Assembly: GCF_000189535.1 (NCBI RefSeq) | Contig: NC_015145.1 | Span: 124,001-188,000 of the forward strand | Reading direction: 5' to 3' | Length of the DNA stretch: 64,000 nt | From: Pseudarthrobacter phenanthrenivorans Sphe3 | GTDB taxonomy: Bacteria > Actinomycetota > Actinomycetes > Actinomycetales > Micrococcaceae | In this document: positions 36,905-45,318 of the stretch, one piece after another | How the letters are laid out: the number at the start of each line of letters is the position of its first letter | How positions within the stretch are numbered: position 1 is the stretch's first letter | The notes under the pieces: model-generated | What the model was told of the DNA's origin: nothing | Databases searched by the model: none | What the model saw: only the letters and a program-made list of their open reading frames with translations | Program-made: the position numbers and the translations under genes

Positions 36905-37502
36905 TCCCTGCCTCCTTATGGTGCTTCGAGCCGACACCGGGTTCGAAGACTGCCAGGGAGAAGGCGGCTGGTTCGTTTCCCGTGTTGGCGTAGGAATGTT
37001 CAACGTCGCCGGGGAATGAGACTGCATCACCGGCGTCGAGCACGAAGGTTTCCCCGCCAACCACAACCGTGACGGACCCCTGCCGGACCTGCAGCAGCTC
37101 CTTGGTGCCGGGCGCGTGGGCTTCGCTCTGGTGCTGGTCTCCGGATGCCAGGATCCAGTCCCAGAGTTCCACCACATCCGGCGATGCGGTCCCCGCCACC
37201 AGCACGCCGCGGCCGCCGCGGGCCGAACTCCAAAGGGCGGCACCGTCGCCGCTGCGGACCACCGTGACCGGCCTGGGCCGCGGCGCATCCACCAGCGCGG
37301 GGAGGCCAATGCCCAGTGCATCACTGATCCTCAGCAGGGTCCCGACGCTCGGATTCGCAGCGCCCTGCTCGACGTTGACCACCATGCGCCGGCTCACTCC
37401 CGCAGCTTCTGCCAGCTGGTCCAGGGTCCAGCCCCGCGACTGCCGTTCCTGCCGCACCCGCGAGCCGATGGCGCCGGCGAGGGCAGATGTGCTTTCATCC
37501 AT
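36897..37502 (-). CDS. XRE-family regulator with C-terminal cupin
   Basis: A 201-residue regulator. The helix-turn-helix is at about residues 10-65 (LDQLAEAAGVSRRMVVNVEQG) and a cupin ligand domain at about 100-185 (LQVRQGSVTVVVGGETFVLDAGDAVSFPGDVEHSY). I prefer ATG 37502 to GTG 37520 because a -10-like TATGAT at 37509-37514 (minus strand) would start a leaderless mRNA at this ATG. The upstream start would lie inside the palindromic operator. It heads the operon with the B3/B4 protein and EamA exporter and likely represses it. Confidence 0.85.
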   Translation of the reverse strand: MDESTSALAGAIGSRVRQERQSRGWTLDQLAEAAGVSRRMVVNVEQGAANPSVGTLLRISDALGIGLPALVDAPRPRPVTVVRSGDGAALWSSARGGRGVLVAGTASPDVVELWDWILASGDQHQSEAHAPGTKELLQVRQGSVTVVVGGETFVLDAGDAVSFPGDVEHSYANTGNEPAAFSLAVFEPGVGSKHHKEAGNA

Positions 37503-37503
37503 A

Positions 37504-37530
37504 AGTGCATCATACTGCACTCTGAGTGCA
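37504..37530. promoter_or_regulatory. Operator of the XRE-cupin operon
   Basis: Two overlapping inverted repeats: TGCACTC-T-GAGTGCA (37516-37530) and AGTGCA-N6-TGCACT (37504-37521), so AGTGCA half sites recur three times. They cover the -10-like TATGAT, which suits repression by the regulator encoded immediately downstream. Confidence 0.65.
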
Positions 37531-37609
37531 TTACTCGACGACGGCCGGCACCTTCGCGGTCCGGGCCATCACCCGCAGGGGACGCAGCGCAGGCATCGGG
37601 ACCGCATCA

Positions 37610-39181
37610 TCAGCGCCGCAGCCCGGCCAGCCTGAGGGCTCCCTTGACCAGCCTGGTGTACCGCCCGTTCGCCATGCCGGGCGGCGGGCCCACGGGAACC
37701 AGCCGCTGCACGGCAATGGTCTGGGCTTCGGTGTATTTGAGGATGCCTTCCCTGCCGTGGCGGCGCCCCACTCCTGAGTCCTTCATCCCGCCCATGGGAG
37801 CATCGTGGGAGGCCCAGGCGGCGGAGTAGCCGTCGTTCACGTTGACCGTCCCGGCAAGGAGGCGGCGGGCCACCGCTTCGCCGCGCCGGGCGGACCACAC
37901 GCTGGCGTTCAGTCCGTAGCGGGAGTCGTTGGCCAGGGCCACCGCTTCGTCGTCGTCCTCCACCTGGTAGACCGACACCACCGGGCCGAACGTTTCCTCC
38001 CGCGCCACCAGCATGTCCCCGGTGACGCCGGTAAGGACGGTGGGCTCGTAGAAGTAGGGGCCAAGGTCCGGCCGGGCACGGCCGCCGGTGGCCAGCCGGG
38101 CACCCTTGGCAAGGGCATCCTGGACATGGGCGCTGACCCGGTCCAGTTGCCGCTGGCCGGTGAGTGAGCCCATCTCGATGTCCCAGCCACGGCCCGGACC
38201 CACGCGCAACGCCTCGACCCGGGCAACGAATTCGGCCAGGAAGTCCTCAAAGAGGGCGGCATGCACGTAGATCCGTTCCATGCTGATGCATAGCTGCCCG
38301 GAGTTGGAGAAGCAGCCCTGCGCGGCGCCCCTGGCCGCCTTGTCCAAGTCGGCGTCGGCCAGGACCAGGGTGGCATTCTTTCCGCCCAGTTCCCCGGAAA
38401 ACCCTATGAGCCGTTCCGCGCACTGCCGGGCAACGATCTTCCCCGTCTCGGAGGATCCCGTGAACATGAGGAAGTCCGCACCGGCAATCAGGGCCGGTCC
38501 CAGCAGCGGACCGTCCCCGGTGAGAACCTGGAACACTCCCCGCGGCAGCCCCGCCTCCTGCAGCAGTTCCAGGGCCATGAGTGCCGTGAACGGGGTTTGG
38601 GAGTCCGGCTTGAGGACCACGGTGTTGCCTGCCAGCAGGGCGGGGATCGCATCCGAGATGGCCAGGGTCAGCGGGTAGTTCCAGGGGCTGATGACCGCCA
38701 CCACGCCCTTGGGGAGCCGGTGTTCCACGGTCCGCGTCAGCCCGGGCGCGGCGCCGGTGCGGCGAGCCGGACGCAGGAAGCGCTGGGCATTGCGCTGGTA
38801 ATAGGCGGTGGTGAGGGCTGCATCGGCGAGTTCCTCGAAGGCATTGAGCCGGGACTTGCCGCTTTCCGCCTGGACCAGGTCCAGGATTTCGGCCTCCTGC
38901 CGGAGGAGCAACGAGTGGAACCGCCGTACGACGGCGCGGCGCTGCTTGAGGGGAACCGCGGCCCATTGGCGCTGGGCTGCCCGGGCGGTGGCGATGGCTG
39001 CGTCCACGTCCTCCGGCGTGCAGACGGGGACTTCGCCGATGAGGCTGCGGTCAACCGGGGAATAGGATGCCTGCGTGGGCCGTCCCGCGGCGCAAGCCAC
39101 CAGGGCAGCGAGATGCGAGGGGGCCAGCGGAGATGCAGCTTGCGTTGACGGCATCGGACGCGGGCCGGTGGTGCTTGTCAT
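37610..39181 (-). CDS. Aldehyde dehydrogenase, succinate-semialdehyde dehydrogenase type
   Basis: A 523-residue NAD(P)-dependent aldehyde dehydrogenase. Motifs: ISPWNYPLTLAISDAIPALLAGN, FTGSSETGK, the base Glu in GELGGKNATLVL and the nucleophile Cys in NSGQLCISMER. The sequence most resembles the SSADH/GabD2-like branch found in actinobacteria. Start ATG 39181 has AAGGGG upstream. It stands alone, so the physiological aldehyde is unknown. Confidence 0.88.
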   Translation of the reverse strand: MTSTTGPRPMPSTQAASPLAPSHLAALVACAAGRPTQASYSPVDRSLIGEVPVCTPEDVDAAIATARAAQRQWAAVPLKQRRAVVRRFHSLLLRQEAEILDLVQAESGKSRLNAFEELADAALTTAYYQRNAQRFLRPARRTGAAPGLTRTVEHRLPKGVVAVISPWNYPLTLAISDAIPALLAGNTVVLKPDSQTPFTALMALELLQEAGLPRGVFQVLTGDGPLLGPALIAGADFLMFTGSSETGKIVARQCAERLIGFSGELGGKNATLVLADADLDKAARGAAQGCFSNSGQLCISMERIYVHAALFEDFLAEFVARVEALRVGPGRGWDIEMGSLTGQRQLDRVSAHVQDALAKGARLATGGRARPDLGPYFYEPTVLTGVTGDMLVAREETFGPVVSVYQVEDDDEAVALANDSRYGLNASVWSARRGEAVARRLLAGTVNVNDGYSAAWASHDAPMGGMKDSGVGRRHGREGILKYTEAQTIAVQRLVPVGPPPGMANGRYTRLVKGALRLAGLRR

Positions 39182-39265
39182 GGTGATCCCCTTCGGCGGC
39201 AACTTGACTCCCGAGCCTAGCCGCCGGGCCGCCGAAGGAGGAGGGTCCCCCGTCAGCGCCCGGCA

Positions 39266-39592
39266 TCAGGCGCCCGGGGGCCGGTACTTGATGTCCGCCG
39301 CCTTCTGCAGCGCCTCCATCGTTTCCTCCACGCTCATGAGCACCGTGGTTTCGAACGAACTCAGCGCCCCGCCGCCGCTGATGGCCAGCGCCACCGCGGC
39401 CATGGACACGTTGTCCGGGGCTTCCCAGAGGTTGTAGCCGTCGTGGCTGCCGAAGGCGTACCAGAACCCGTGGAGTTTTCCGCCCACCGATTCGATGTAG
39501 GCCTGGGCTGCCTTTCGGCGGTCTTCGGGATTGTTGATCAGCCGACCCCAGGTCTCCGGCGTATAGCTGAACCTTGACAGATAGAGCGGCAT
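39266..39592 (-). CDS. GYD domain-containing protein
   Basis: A 108-residue protein of the GYD family, named for the GxHDGYNLWEAPD-type segment seen here as GSHDGYNLWEAP. The fold is a small ferredoxin-like (dimeric alpha/beta barrel) unit. The family has no established function. Start ATG 39592 gives the usual MPLYLSRFSYTPE beginning. Confidence 0.82.
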   Translation of the reverse strand: MPLYLSRFSYTPETWGRLINNPEDRRKAAQAYIESVGGKLHGFWYAFGSHDGYNLWEAPDNVSMAAVALAISGGGALSSFETTVLMSVEETMEALQKAADIKYRPPGA

Positions 39593-39696
39593 TTTTCCGG
39601 TCCTTTCGTCTGCAGCGGGGTGTGGATCCACCCAGAATGGCAGCGTGCCGCCGGGAGGGCAACGGCTTGTGCGGCGCTGCCCGCTAGGCTCGGCAC

Positions 39697-40497
39697 ATGG
39701 TGCAGCGGCAGAGGTATAACTACGGCGGGGACCCCAGCCAGTGGGGCGAGTTGTTCCTGCCCGAAAGGGCCGGCGGCGGGGCGCCGCGAGGCGTGGTGGT
39801 GGTCATTCACGGCGGCTACTGGCGGTCGAAGTACGGGGCCGAACTGGGGGAGCCGCTGGCCTTGGACTTGGCCGAGCACGGCATGGCGGCGTGGAACCTG
39901 GAGTACCGGCGGGCGGGGAACGGCGGCGGCTGGCCCCGCACCTTTACCGATGTACTGGCCGGAATCGACAAACTCGGTGACCTGGCCGCGTCCCATGCCC
40001 TGGACCTGTCCAAAGTGGTGGCACTCGGCCACTCCGCGGGCGGCCATCTAGCGGTGTGGGCGGCCGGCCGCGACCGGCTGGGCCTGTTGGGGCTGGAAAC
40101 GGAGCACTGTGAGCTCGCCGCGGGGTCCGGCGGCGTCCGCCTCGCCGGAGTGGTCAGCCAGTCCGGTGTGCTCAACCTCGCGGAAGCGGAGGAACTGAAC
40201 CTTAGCAATGGCGCGGTGGCCAACCTGCTGGGCGGGCCGTCGTCGGAATTCCCCGGCCGGCACCGCTGCGCGGACCCGGTGGCCGCGCTTCCCCTGGGGG
40301 TCCCGGTGTACGCAGTCCACGCGGCTGAGGATGAGGACGTGCCGCTGCGGATGTCCGCCTCCTATGTTGCCGCAAGCGCTGGCGCGCCCGTGCCGGCGCG
40401 GCTGGCCGTGGTGCCGGGGGACCATTTCTCCCTGATCGATCCGGCGGCCGCGGCGTATGTGAAGTGCCGGGAGCTGGTGCAGGGGCTGCTTCGCTGA
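39697..40497 (+). CDS. Alpha/beta hydrolase (esterase/kynurenine formamidase-like)
   Basis: A 266-residue alpha/beta-hydrolase. The oxyanion-hole motif HGGYWRSKYGAEL is near residue 38, the nucleophile elbow GHSAGGHLAVW near 108, the acid Asp in AAEDEDVPL near 210 and the His in VPGDHFSLID near 243. This HGGYW/GHSAGGHL pattern is that of esterases resembling kynurenine formamidases. It is followed 36 bp later by a PfkB kinase but no pathway link is evident. Confidence 0.83.
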   Translation: MVQRQRYNYGGDPSQWGELFLPERAGGGAPRGVVVVIHGGYWRSKYGAELGEPLALDLAEHGMAAWNLEYRRAGNGGGWPRTFTDVLAGIDKLGDLAASHALDLSKVVALGHSAGGHLAVWAAGRDRLGLLGLETEHCELAAGSGGVRLAGVVSQSGVLNLAEAEELNLSNGAVANLLGGPSSEFPGRHRCADPVAALPLGVPVYAVHAAEDEDVPLRMSASYVAASAGAPVPARLAVVPGDHFSLIDPAAAAYVKCRELVQGLLR

Positions 40498-40533
40498 CAC
40501 GAACTGCAGCCGCCACCGCATCTCTGGCAGAGT

Positions 40534-41481
40534 ATGAGCATGCTCACAGTTATCGGCGAAGGCCTTGTTGACGTTGTCCAGCGCGCCTCCGGGATTGAAG
40601 CCCATGTGGGCGGCAGCCCCCTGAACGTGGCGGTGGGCCTGGCCCGCCTGGACCACCCCGTGCAGTTCATCGGCCGCTACGGTCGGGACGCGTACGGCGA
40701 TTCGGTCGCGGCGCACCTGCGCGCCAGTTCCGTCATGCTCCCGCTGGGACCGGATGACCTTCCCACCAGCGTGGCCACCGCCCTGATTGGCGACGACGGC
40801 GCCGCCACCTACACGTTCGACCTCACCTGGGAGCTTCCCGGCATCGCCGACCGGCTCGCCTTCATGCTGCGCGGCACCACCTTGCTGCACACCGGATCGA
40901 TCGCCACGATGCTGGCGCCTGGCGCCACCGAGGTGCTCGCCGCCGTCGAATACGCCCATCCGCACGCCACCATCAGCTTCGACCCCAACTGCCGGCCCAG
41001 CATCATCACGGACGTGGACTATGCCCGCCGGCACACGGAAAAATTCGTGACCCTTTCGGACGTGGTGAAGGCCTCCGACGAAGACCTGGCCTGGCTGTAC
41101 CCGGACTTGGACGTGCTGGATGCCGCCCGCCGGTGGCTGTCGCTGGGCGGATCCGAAGGGCCTGCCATGGTTGTGGTGACGCGCGGAGCGGAGGGCCCGT
41201 GGGGTGTGTGCCGCGCCGGTGAAGCCAAAGTGCCTGCGCCGAAGGTTGAGGTCGCTGACACCGTGGGCGCCGGTGACTCCTTTATGGCGGCGCTGCTTTC
41301 CGGCCTGGTGGACCGCGGCCTGGACGGCGCCCAGAACCGCAAGGACCTGCGGGAACTTCCGGCGGAGGGACTGGAGGAGCTGCTGGCCCACGCGGCGAAG
41401 GCCGCCGCCGTCACGGTGTCCCGGCCGGGCGCCAACCCGCCCACGCGCGCTGAACTGAACGGGGCGCCCGTAGAGGATTAG
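40534..41481 (+). CDS. PfkB-family carbohydrate kinase
   Basis: A 315-residue ribokinase-family sugar kinase. The N-terminal substrate motif is VGGSPLNVAVGLARL and the C-terminal ATP/catalytic signature ADTVGAGDSFMAALLSG, with the catalytic Asp. Fructokinase or 2-keto-3-deoxygluconate kinase are the usual activities of this branch. It converges on the ThuA gene of the glycoside locus (18 bp between stops) and may phosphorylate a sugar released there, though nothing but proximity suggests this. Confidence 0.86.
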   Translation: MSMLTVIGEGLVDVVQRASGIEAHVGGSPLNVAVGLARLDHPVQFIGRYGRDAYGDSVAAHLRASSVMLPLGPDDLPTSVATALIGDDGAATYTFDLTWELPGIADRLAFMLRGTTLLHTGSIATMLAPGATEVLAAVEYAHPHATISFDPNCRPSIITDVDYARRHTEKFVTLSDVVKASDEDLAWLYPDLDVLDAARRWLSLGGSEGPAMVVVTRGAEGPWGVCRAGEAKVPAPKVEVADTVGAGDSFMAALLSGLVDRGLDGAQNRKDLRELPAEGLEELLAHAAKAAAVTVSRPGANPPTRAELNGAPVED

Positions 41482-41498
41482 ACGGGATTCCCCTTCGC

Positions 41499-42368
41499 TT
41501 ACCCCTCGTGGTTGTAGTAGGGCCACGGCAGGAAACGTCGCTCGCCGCGCCGGTCGGGTCCTTCGAGGGTGACCTTGCCCTGCGCAGCCCACTCCACGCC
41601 GCGGGGGAACATCCGAAGGAATTCGATCCGCCGGAAGGTGTCTATGTCGTGGCCGATCGTGATGGTGAAGCTGCGTCCCTCGCCGTAGTTGTTGATCCAT
41701 GCGAGGGGCTGGAGCGTGTTGATGCCGGGAAGGCCCTCAACGCCCTCCGCAGGAATGGCCACCGGATAGTGGGACATGGGCCACATCGGTGCGTTCCGGT
41801 ACGACTCCACGTCGTCAAACACTGAGAGAAGCACCTCCGCACCTTCGTACAGCTGCACGCCGGTCAGGATGTCGTCACCCGTCACGGTCCAGGTGCCGCT
41901 GATGCCTTCCGTGATGGGGTGGCGCGGCTCGGCGGTCTGCAGCAGGGCCTCACCCCAGGGACGCGGGCGCAGCCCGGTAGGGACGCTGAGCTTCGCGCCC
42001 CGCATGATGTTGTACTCGTCGGGATAGCCCCAGTCGTCCTCCTGGACAGCAGAGCCGTGGAACCAGACGATGCCTTTCCCGTCGTCGTGGACAAACTTCA
42101 GCAGGGCCGCGTCGGTTTCAGCGCCGAAGCCCACGGCTTTTTCGTGGTATCCGTCGCGGCCCTCGAACACGATGACGACGACGTCGTATTTGTCGATAAC
42201 GTTCGCCCCCAGGCCCCGCGGGTCCTCCACGACGCGGACGCGGAACCGGCCCGTGTCCTCAAGCACGCTGGTGAGCCACTGGTTGTGGGCACGGAAACTG
42301 CGGAACTCGTTGTCGTGCTCGCGGGTCATATGCCCGGAAAGGATGAGTGCATTCAGTACTTCGGCCAT
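41499..42368 (-). CDS. ThuA domain-containing protein, second copy
   Basis: A 289-residue ThuA-family protein, longer than the copy at 6673. Recognisable blocks are ALILSGHMTREHDNEFR, KGIVWFHGSAVQED, and a GEGRSFTITIGHD near the end, matching the GKGRIFVATPGH position of the first copy. ThuA proteins work on 3-keto-glycosides. It is divergent from the fused deglycosidase gene at 42487, and the shared gap holds an operator also found before three other genes of the locus, so the gene likely belongs to the same regulon. Confidence 0.85.
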   Translation of the reverse strand: MAEVLNALILSGHMTREHDNEFRSFRAHNQWLTSVLEDTGRFRVRVVEDPRGLGANVIDKYDVVVIVFEGRDGYHEKAVGFGAETDAALLKFVHDDGKGIVWFHGSAVQEDDWGYPDEYNIMRGAKLSVPTGLRPRPWGEALLQTAEPRHPITEGISGTWTVTGDDILTGVQLYEGAEVLLSVFDDVESYRNAPMWPMSHYPVAIPAEGVEGLPGINTLQPLAWINNYGEGRSFTITIGHDIDTFRRIEFLRMFPRGVEWAAQGKVTLEGPDRRGERRFLPWPYYNHEG

Positions 42369-42424
42369 GGCATCAATGCCTCTTTCTGTCCGCCATCGGA
42401 GAGTTACGAGGAAAGTCTACATAC

Positions 42425-42445
42425 TTTAGTCGGAAACAGACATAA
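42425..42445. promoter_or_regulatory. Regulon operator, site B
   Basis: TTTAGTCGG-AAA-CAGACATAA, an imperfect palindrome of the form TTATGTCTG-N3-CAGACATAA, in the 118-bp gap between the ThuA gene and the fused deglycosidase gene. Its reverse complement matches site A (62184) at nearly every position, including the flanking TAAAG-N-ATG. Confidence 0.7.
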
Positions 42446-42486
42446 TGGTGCTACGATCGATTTGCACCTAGAGAGAGTGAGCAACG

Positions 42487-43779
42487 ATGCTTCTCGAAAG
42501 AGACCTCATCCAGTCCGTCGGCTTCCGCAACGTCACCGAAGGCGGACGCACAACCGGCTTCCAGTTCAGGGTCCGGATGCCGTCCTACCGCGGCATGGCG
42601 GCTTCCCTGATCGACGGCATCGCCGTCCGGGTAGGCAACCTCGTGGACGTCGCCCCTGACATTCCGCTGTGGACCTTCGGCGGGCGGACCTTCACGCTGC
42701 AGCAGCTTTGGGAAAGCGACGGCGTCCGCTGGCCCCTCGAGGAGGCCGCGGTGGTCACGGTTCCCTACGACGGCGGTCTTCCGCAGGGAGTCCATGAGCT
42801 CACCATCGAGTTGCGGCTGCGCATGTCCTACATCCCCGTGGAGCACCAGCCCACCATCCACCGTGTCAGCAGGTCAGTGACCCTGGCTCCGGAGGGCGGG
42901 GAGGGTGCGTTCCGCTATGGTGTCTCCCTCTACAGCTACATGGGCGACTACGGCACGGTGATGGACCTGGAAACTGCATTGGCGTCCGTCGCCGATACAG
43001 GTGCCACCGGCGTCGAAATCCTTGGCGAGGGTCACATCCCCGGCTATCCGGAACCCTCGGCCGCGTGGACCGACACCTGGTTCGGCCTGCTCGAGAAGTA
43101 CTCCCTGGAGCCCACCAACTACGGCTCCTGGATCGATACCCGCCTGTACCCGGGACGGAGCATGACCGTTGCCGAGGGCGCCGCGGCCCTCCAGCGGGAC
43201 CTCCGGCTTGCCCACCGGCTTGGCTTCGGCTTCGTCCGGCCAAAGATCGGCGTGGTGTCCAGCGATCTGGTTCCGGACCCGATCTGGACCGAATCCGTGG
43301 AGCGCTCCCTGGATCTTGCCCACGAGCTCGGGATCATCATCTGCCCCGAGATCCACTCGCCCACGCCCATCAAACACCCTGTGGTTGACGACTACATCGG
43401 CCTGATCGAACGGACCGGAACCAAGAACTTCGGCCTGCTCATCGATACCGGCATCTTCCAGGACCGGCCCATCCCGCTGCGGGAAGGCGAGAGCCGCGAA
43501 ACGCGGCCGGCCTTCCTGGACGGGATCGGCGTCAATCCCGCAGACTTCGCGGACATCGCCCAGTATGTGGTGTTCATCCAGGCAAAGTTCCACGACATCA
43601 ATGACCAGCTGGAAGACCAGCAGATCCCGTGGCGCCCCATACTCAAGGCGCTCAAGGACTCCGGCTACACCGGCTATCTTTCCACCGAATACGAAGGCGA
43701 GCGGACACCCTGGCGGGCCATCGAGCAGGTGCGCCGCCAGCACGCCCTGATCCGCCGCATTGCTTCCGAACTCCCCTGA
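42487..43779 (+). CDS. Fused C-glycoside deglycosidase-like protein (beta domain + TIM-barrel alpha domain), variant
   Basis: A 430-residue two-domain protein. Residues about 1-135 resemble the small beta subunit of C-glycoside deglycosidases (DUF6379-like): MPSYRGMAASLIDGI, then LRMSYIPVEHQP. Residues about 140-430 are a xylose-isomerase-like TIM barrel resembling the alpha subunit: CPEIHSPTP, GLLIDTGIF, AKFHDIND, STEYEG. Known deglycosidases encode these as two genes; here they are one. The metal-binding His of HAKF in the other alpha chains is Gln here (FIQAKFHD), so catalysis may differ. It is the first gene after operator site B and 32 bp before a second fusion. Confidence 0.75.
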   Translation: MLLERDLIQSVGFRNVTEGGRTTGFQFRVRMPSYRGMAASLIDGIAVRVGNLVDVAPDIPLWTFGGRTFTLQQLWESDGVRWPLEEAAVVTVPYDGGLPQGVHELTIELRLRMSYIPVEHQPTIHRVSRSVTLAPEGGEGAFRYGVSLYSYMGDYGTVMDLETALASVADTGATGVEILGEGHIPGYPEPSAAWTDTWFGLLEKYSLEPTNYGSWIDTRLYPGRSMTVAEGAAALQRDLRLAHRLGFGFVRPKIGVVSSDLVPDPIWTESVERSLDLAHELGIIICPEIHSPTPIKHPVVDDYIGLIERTGTKNFGLLIDTGIFQDRPIPLREGESRETRPAFLDGIGVNPADFADIAQYVVFIQAKFHDINDQLEDQQIPWRPILKALKDSGYTGYLSTEYEGERTPWRAIEQVRRQHALIRRIASELP

Positions 43780-43811
43780 CCATTTCCTTCTGCCAGCAAA
43801 GAGATACAGCC

Positions 43812-45290
43812 ATGCCAAACGGACTTCTTGACGAATCGAGCCTCCGCACCCACCCCGAGGGCCTCGCCCTGGCCCTCACGCTTCCCTGGTACCGGAGCCT
43901 GTGGCTCTCCTCTGTCTCCAGCCTCCGGCTTTTTGTGGACGGCGTCGAGGTACCCACGGAGGACCTGTCGCTGGAACTGGGCGGCGTCCGCTATGCGGTT
44001 CCGGACCTCCCAGCCCAAAGCGAAACTCTCTGGTTCCTCCAGGAGCACCCCCTGCTCATCACCAGGAGGGACACCCCGGTGTCCCTTGGAGGGCAGCACA
44101 CGGTCCAGCTCATCGGAGAACTGCGCCTGCCCTACATGCAGATCGCCCCGGGCCAGGACGGCGGCCCTGGAATGTATGTCCCCAACTTCGTCAACCAGAC
44201 GCTGGAGCTGACAGTCACCGATAAACCGGCACCGGCCCCTGCACTGACGACGGCGGTCACGCCGCCTCCGCCTAAGGCCGACGACGATCCGTTCTCGCTC
44301 GGGCTCACGCTGTACTCCGCCAGCGCCGAATTCCGGGCCGGCTGGTACGACTTTGACGGCCTGCTCAACCGTGTGGCGGAACTCGGCATTGGTCCGGGTA
44401 TTGAGATCGTTGCCTCCCAGGTCCTTCCCACATACCCAAACGTGACGGATGACTTTGCCCGGTCCTGGCACCAGGCTTTCGACAAACACGGCTTCACCGC
44501 CAGCTCGTTTGGCGCCAACCTGGACATGGGCCGGCGCCGTGACCGGGACATGACCCCGGACGAGGAGTACGAGTTCACCGAAAGGCTCTTCCACGGAGCC
44601 AGGAAACTCGGCTTCCCACTGGTCCGCATCCAGAGCGCCAAACCGGAACTGCTCCGCCGGCTTTTGCCGTTGGCCGAGGACCTGGAGCTCAAGCTGGCCT
44701 ACGAGATCCATGCACCCCTCGGACCCAACTCGCCGGAAATCATGAAGGTGCGCGACGTCTACGCGGACCTTGATTCGCCGCTGCTGGGCTTTGTGGCCGA
44801 CTTCTCCTCCACCATGCACAGCATGTCTCCGACGCTCCTGCGGGCTGTCCGCCGTGCCGGGCTCGATGACGAGGCCGTCCACACACTGCAGTCCATTTGG
44901 GCTACTGACGCCCCAATGCGGGCAAGGCAGGAGGAGTTCATCGGCTACCTGCGGGGCCGGGAATTTGACCCGGCGCGCCTTGGTTCGTTCGCGCATTTGG
45001 CCTTCAACATGCATGGGCATGTCAGCCCCAAGGAGTGGGCGGACATCATGCCGCAGATCATGCACGTCCACGCAAAGTTCTACGACATCGATGAGCAGGG
45101 CAACGAGCCGGCCATCGACTACCCGGAACTGGTCAGGGTGTTCGTGGAGGGCGGCTACCGGGGTTATTGGTCCAGCGAGTGGGAAGGCCATGCTTTTGCC
45201 GAGCTCGGCGAGGTGGATCCGCTGCTGCTGGTCCGCAGGCAGCACGACCTCATCCGCAAGAGCATGCGGTCGGCGTTGGCATCCGCCTGA
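43812..45290 (+). CDS. Fused C-glycoside deglycosidase (beta domain - Pro/Ala linker - alpha domain)
   Basis: A 492-residue protein. Residues about 1-135 are a beta-type domain (LPWYRSLWLSSV; LRLPYMQIAPG) that closely matches the free beta protein at 55475. A proline/alanine linker (residues 140-158, PAPAPALTT...TPPPPK) joins it to an alpha-type TIM barrel, residues about 160-492. The barrel keeps all expected metal ligands: YEIHAPLG, VADFSSTMH, HVHAKFYDID, SSEWEGHAF. It closely resembles the free alpha protein at 53660. It should therefore be a single-chain version of the two-subunit enzyme that breaks the C-C bond of 3-keto-C-glycosides; this activity is inferred. ATG 43812 follows a weak AAAGAGA site. 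Confidence 0.8.
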   Translation: MPNGLLDESSLRTHPEGLALALTLPWYRSLWLSSVSSLRLFVDGVEVPTEDLSLELGGVRYAVPDLPAQSETLWFLQEHPLLITRRDTPVSLGGQHTVQLIGELRLPYMQIAPGQDGGPGMYVPNFVNQTLELTVTDKPAPAPALTTAVTPPPPKADDDPFSLGLTLYSASAEFRAGWYDFDGLLNRVAELGIGPGIEIVASQVLPTYPNVTDDFARSWHQAFDKHGFTASSFGANLDMGRRRDRDMTPDEEYEFTERLFHGARKLGFPLVRIQSAKPELLRRLLPLAEDLELKLAYEIHAPLGPNSPEIMKVRDVYADLDSPLLGFVADFSSTMHSMSPTLLRAVRRAGLDDEAVHTLQSIWATDAPMRARQEEFIGYLRGREFDPARLGSFAHLAFNMHGHVSPKEWADIMPQIMHVHAKFYDIDEQGNEPAIDYPELVRVFVEGGYRGYWSSEWEGHAFAELGEVDPLLLVRRQHDLIRKSMRSALASA

Positions 45291-45318
45291 CGCCGGGGGA
45301 GTTATCGAGCCTGGCGCT

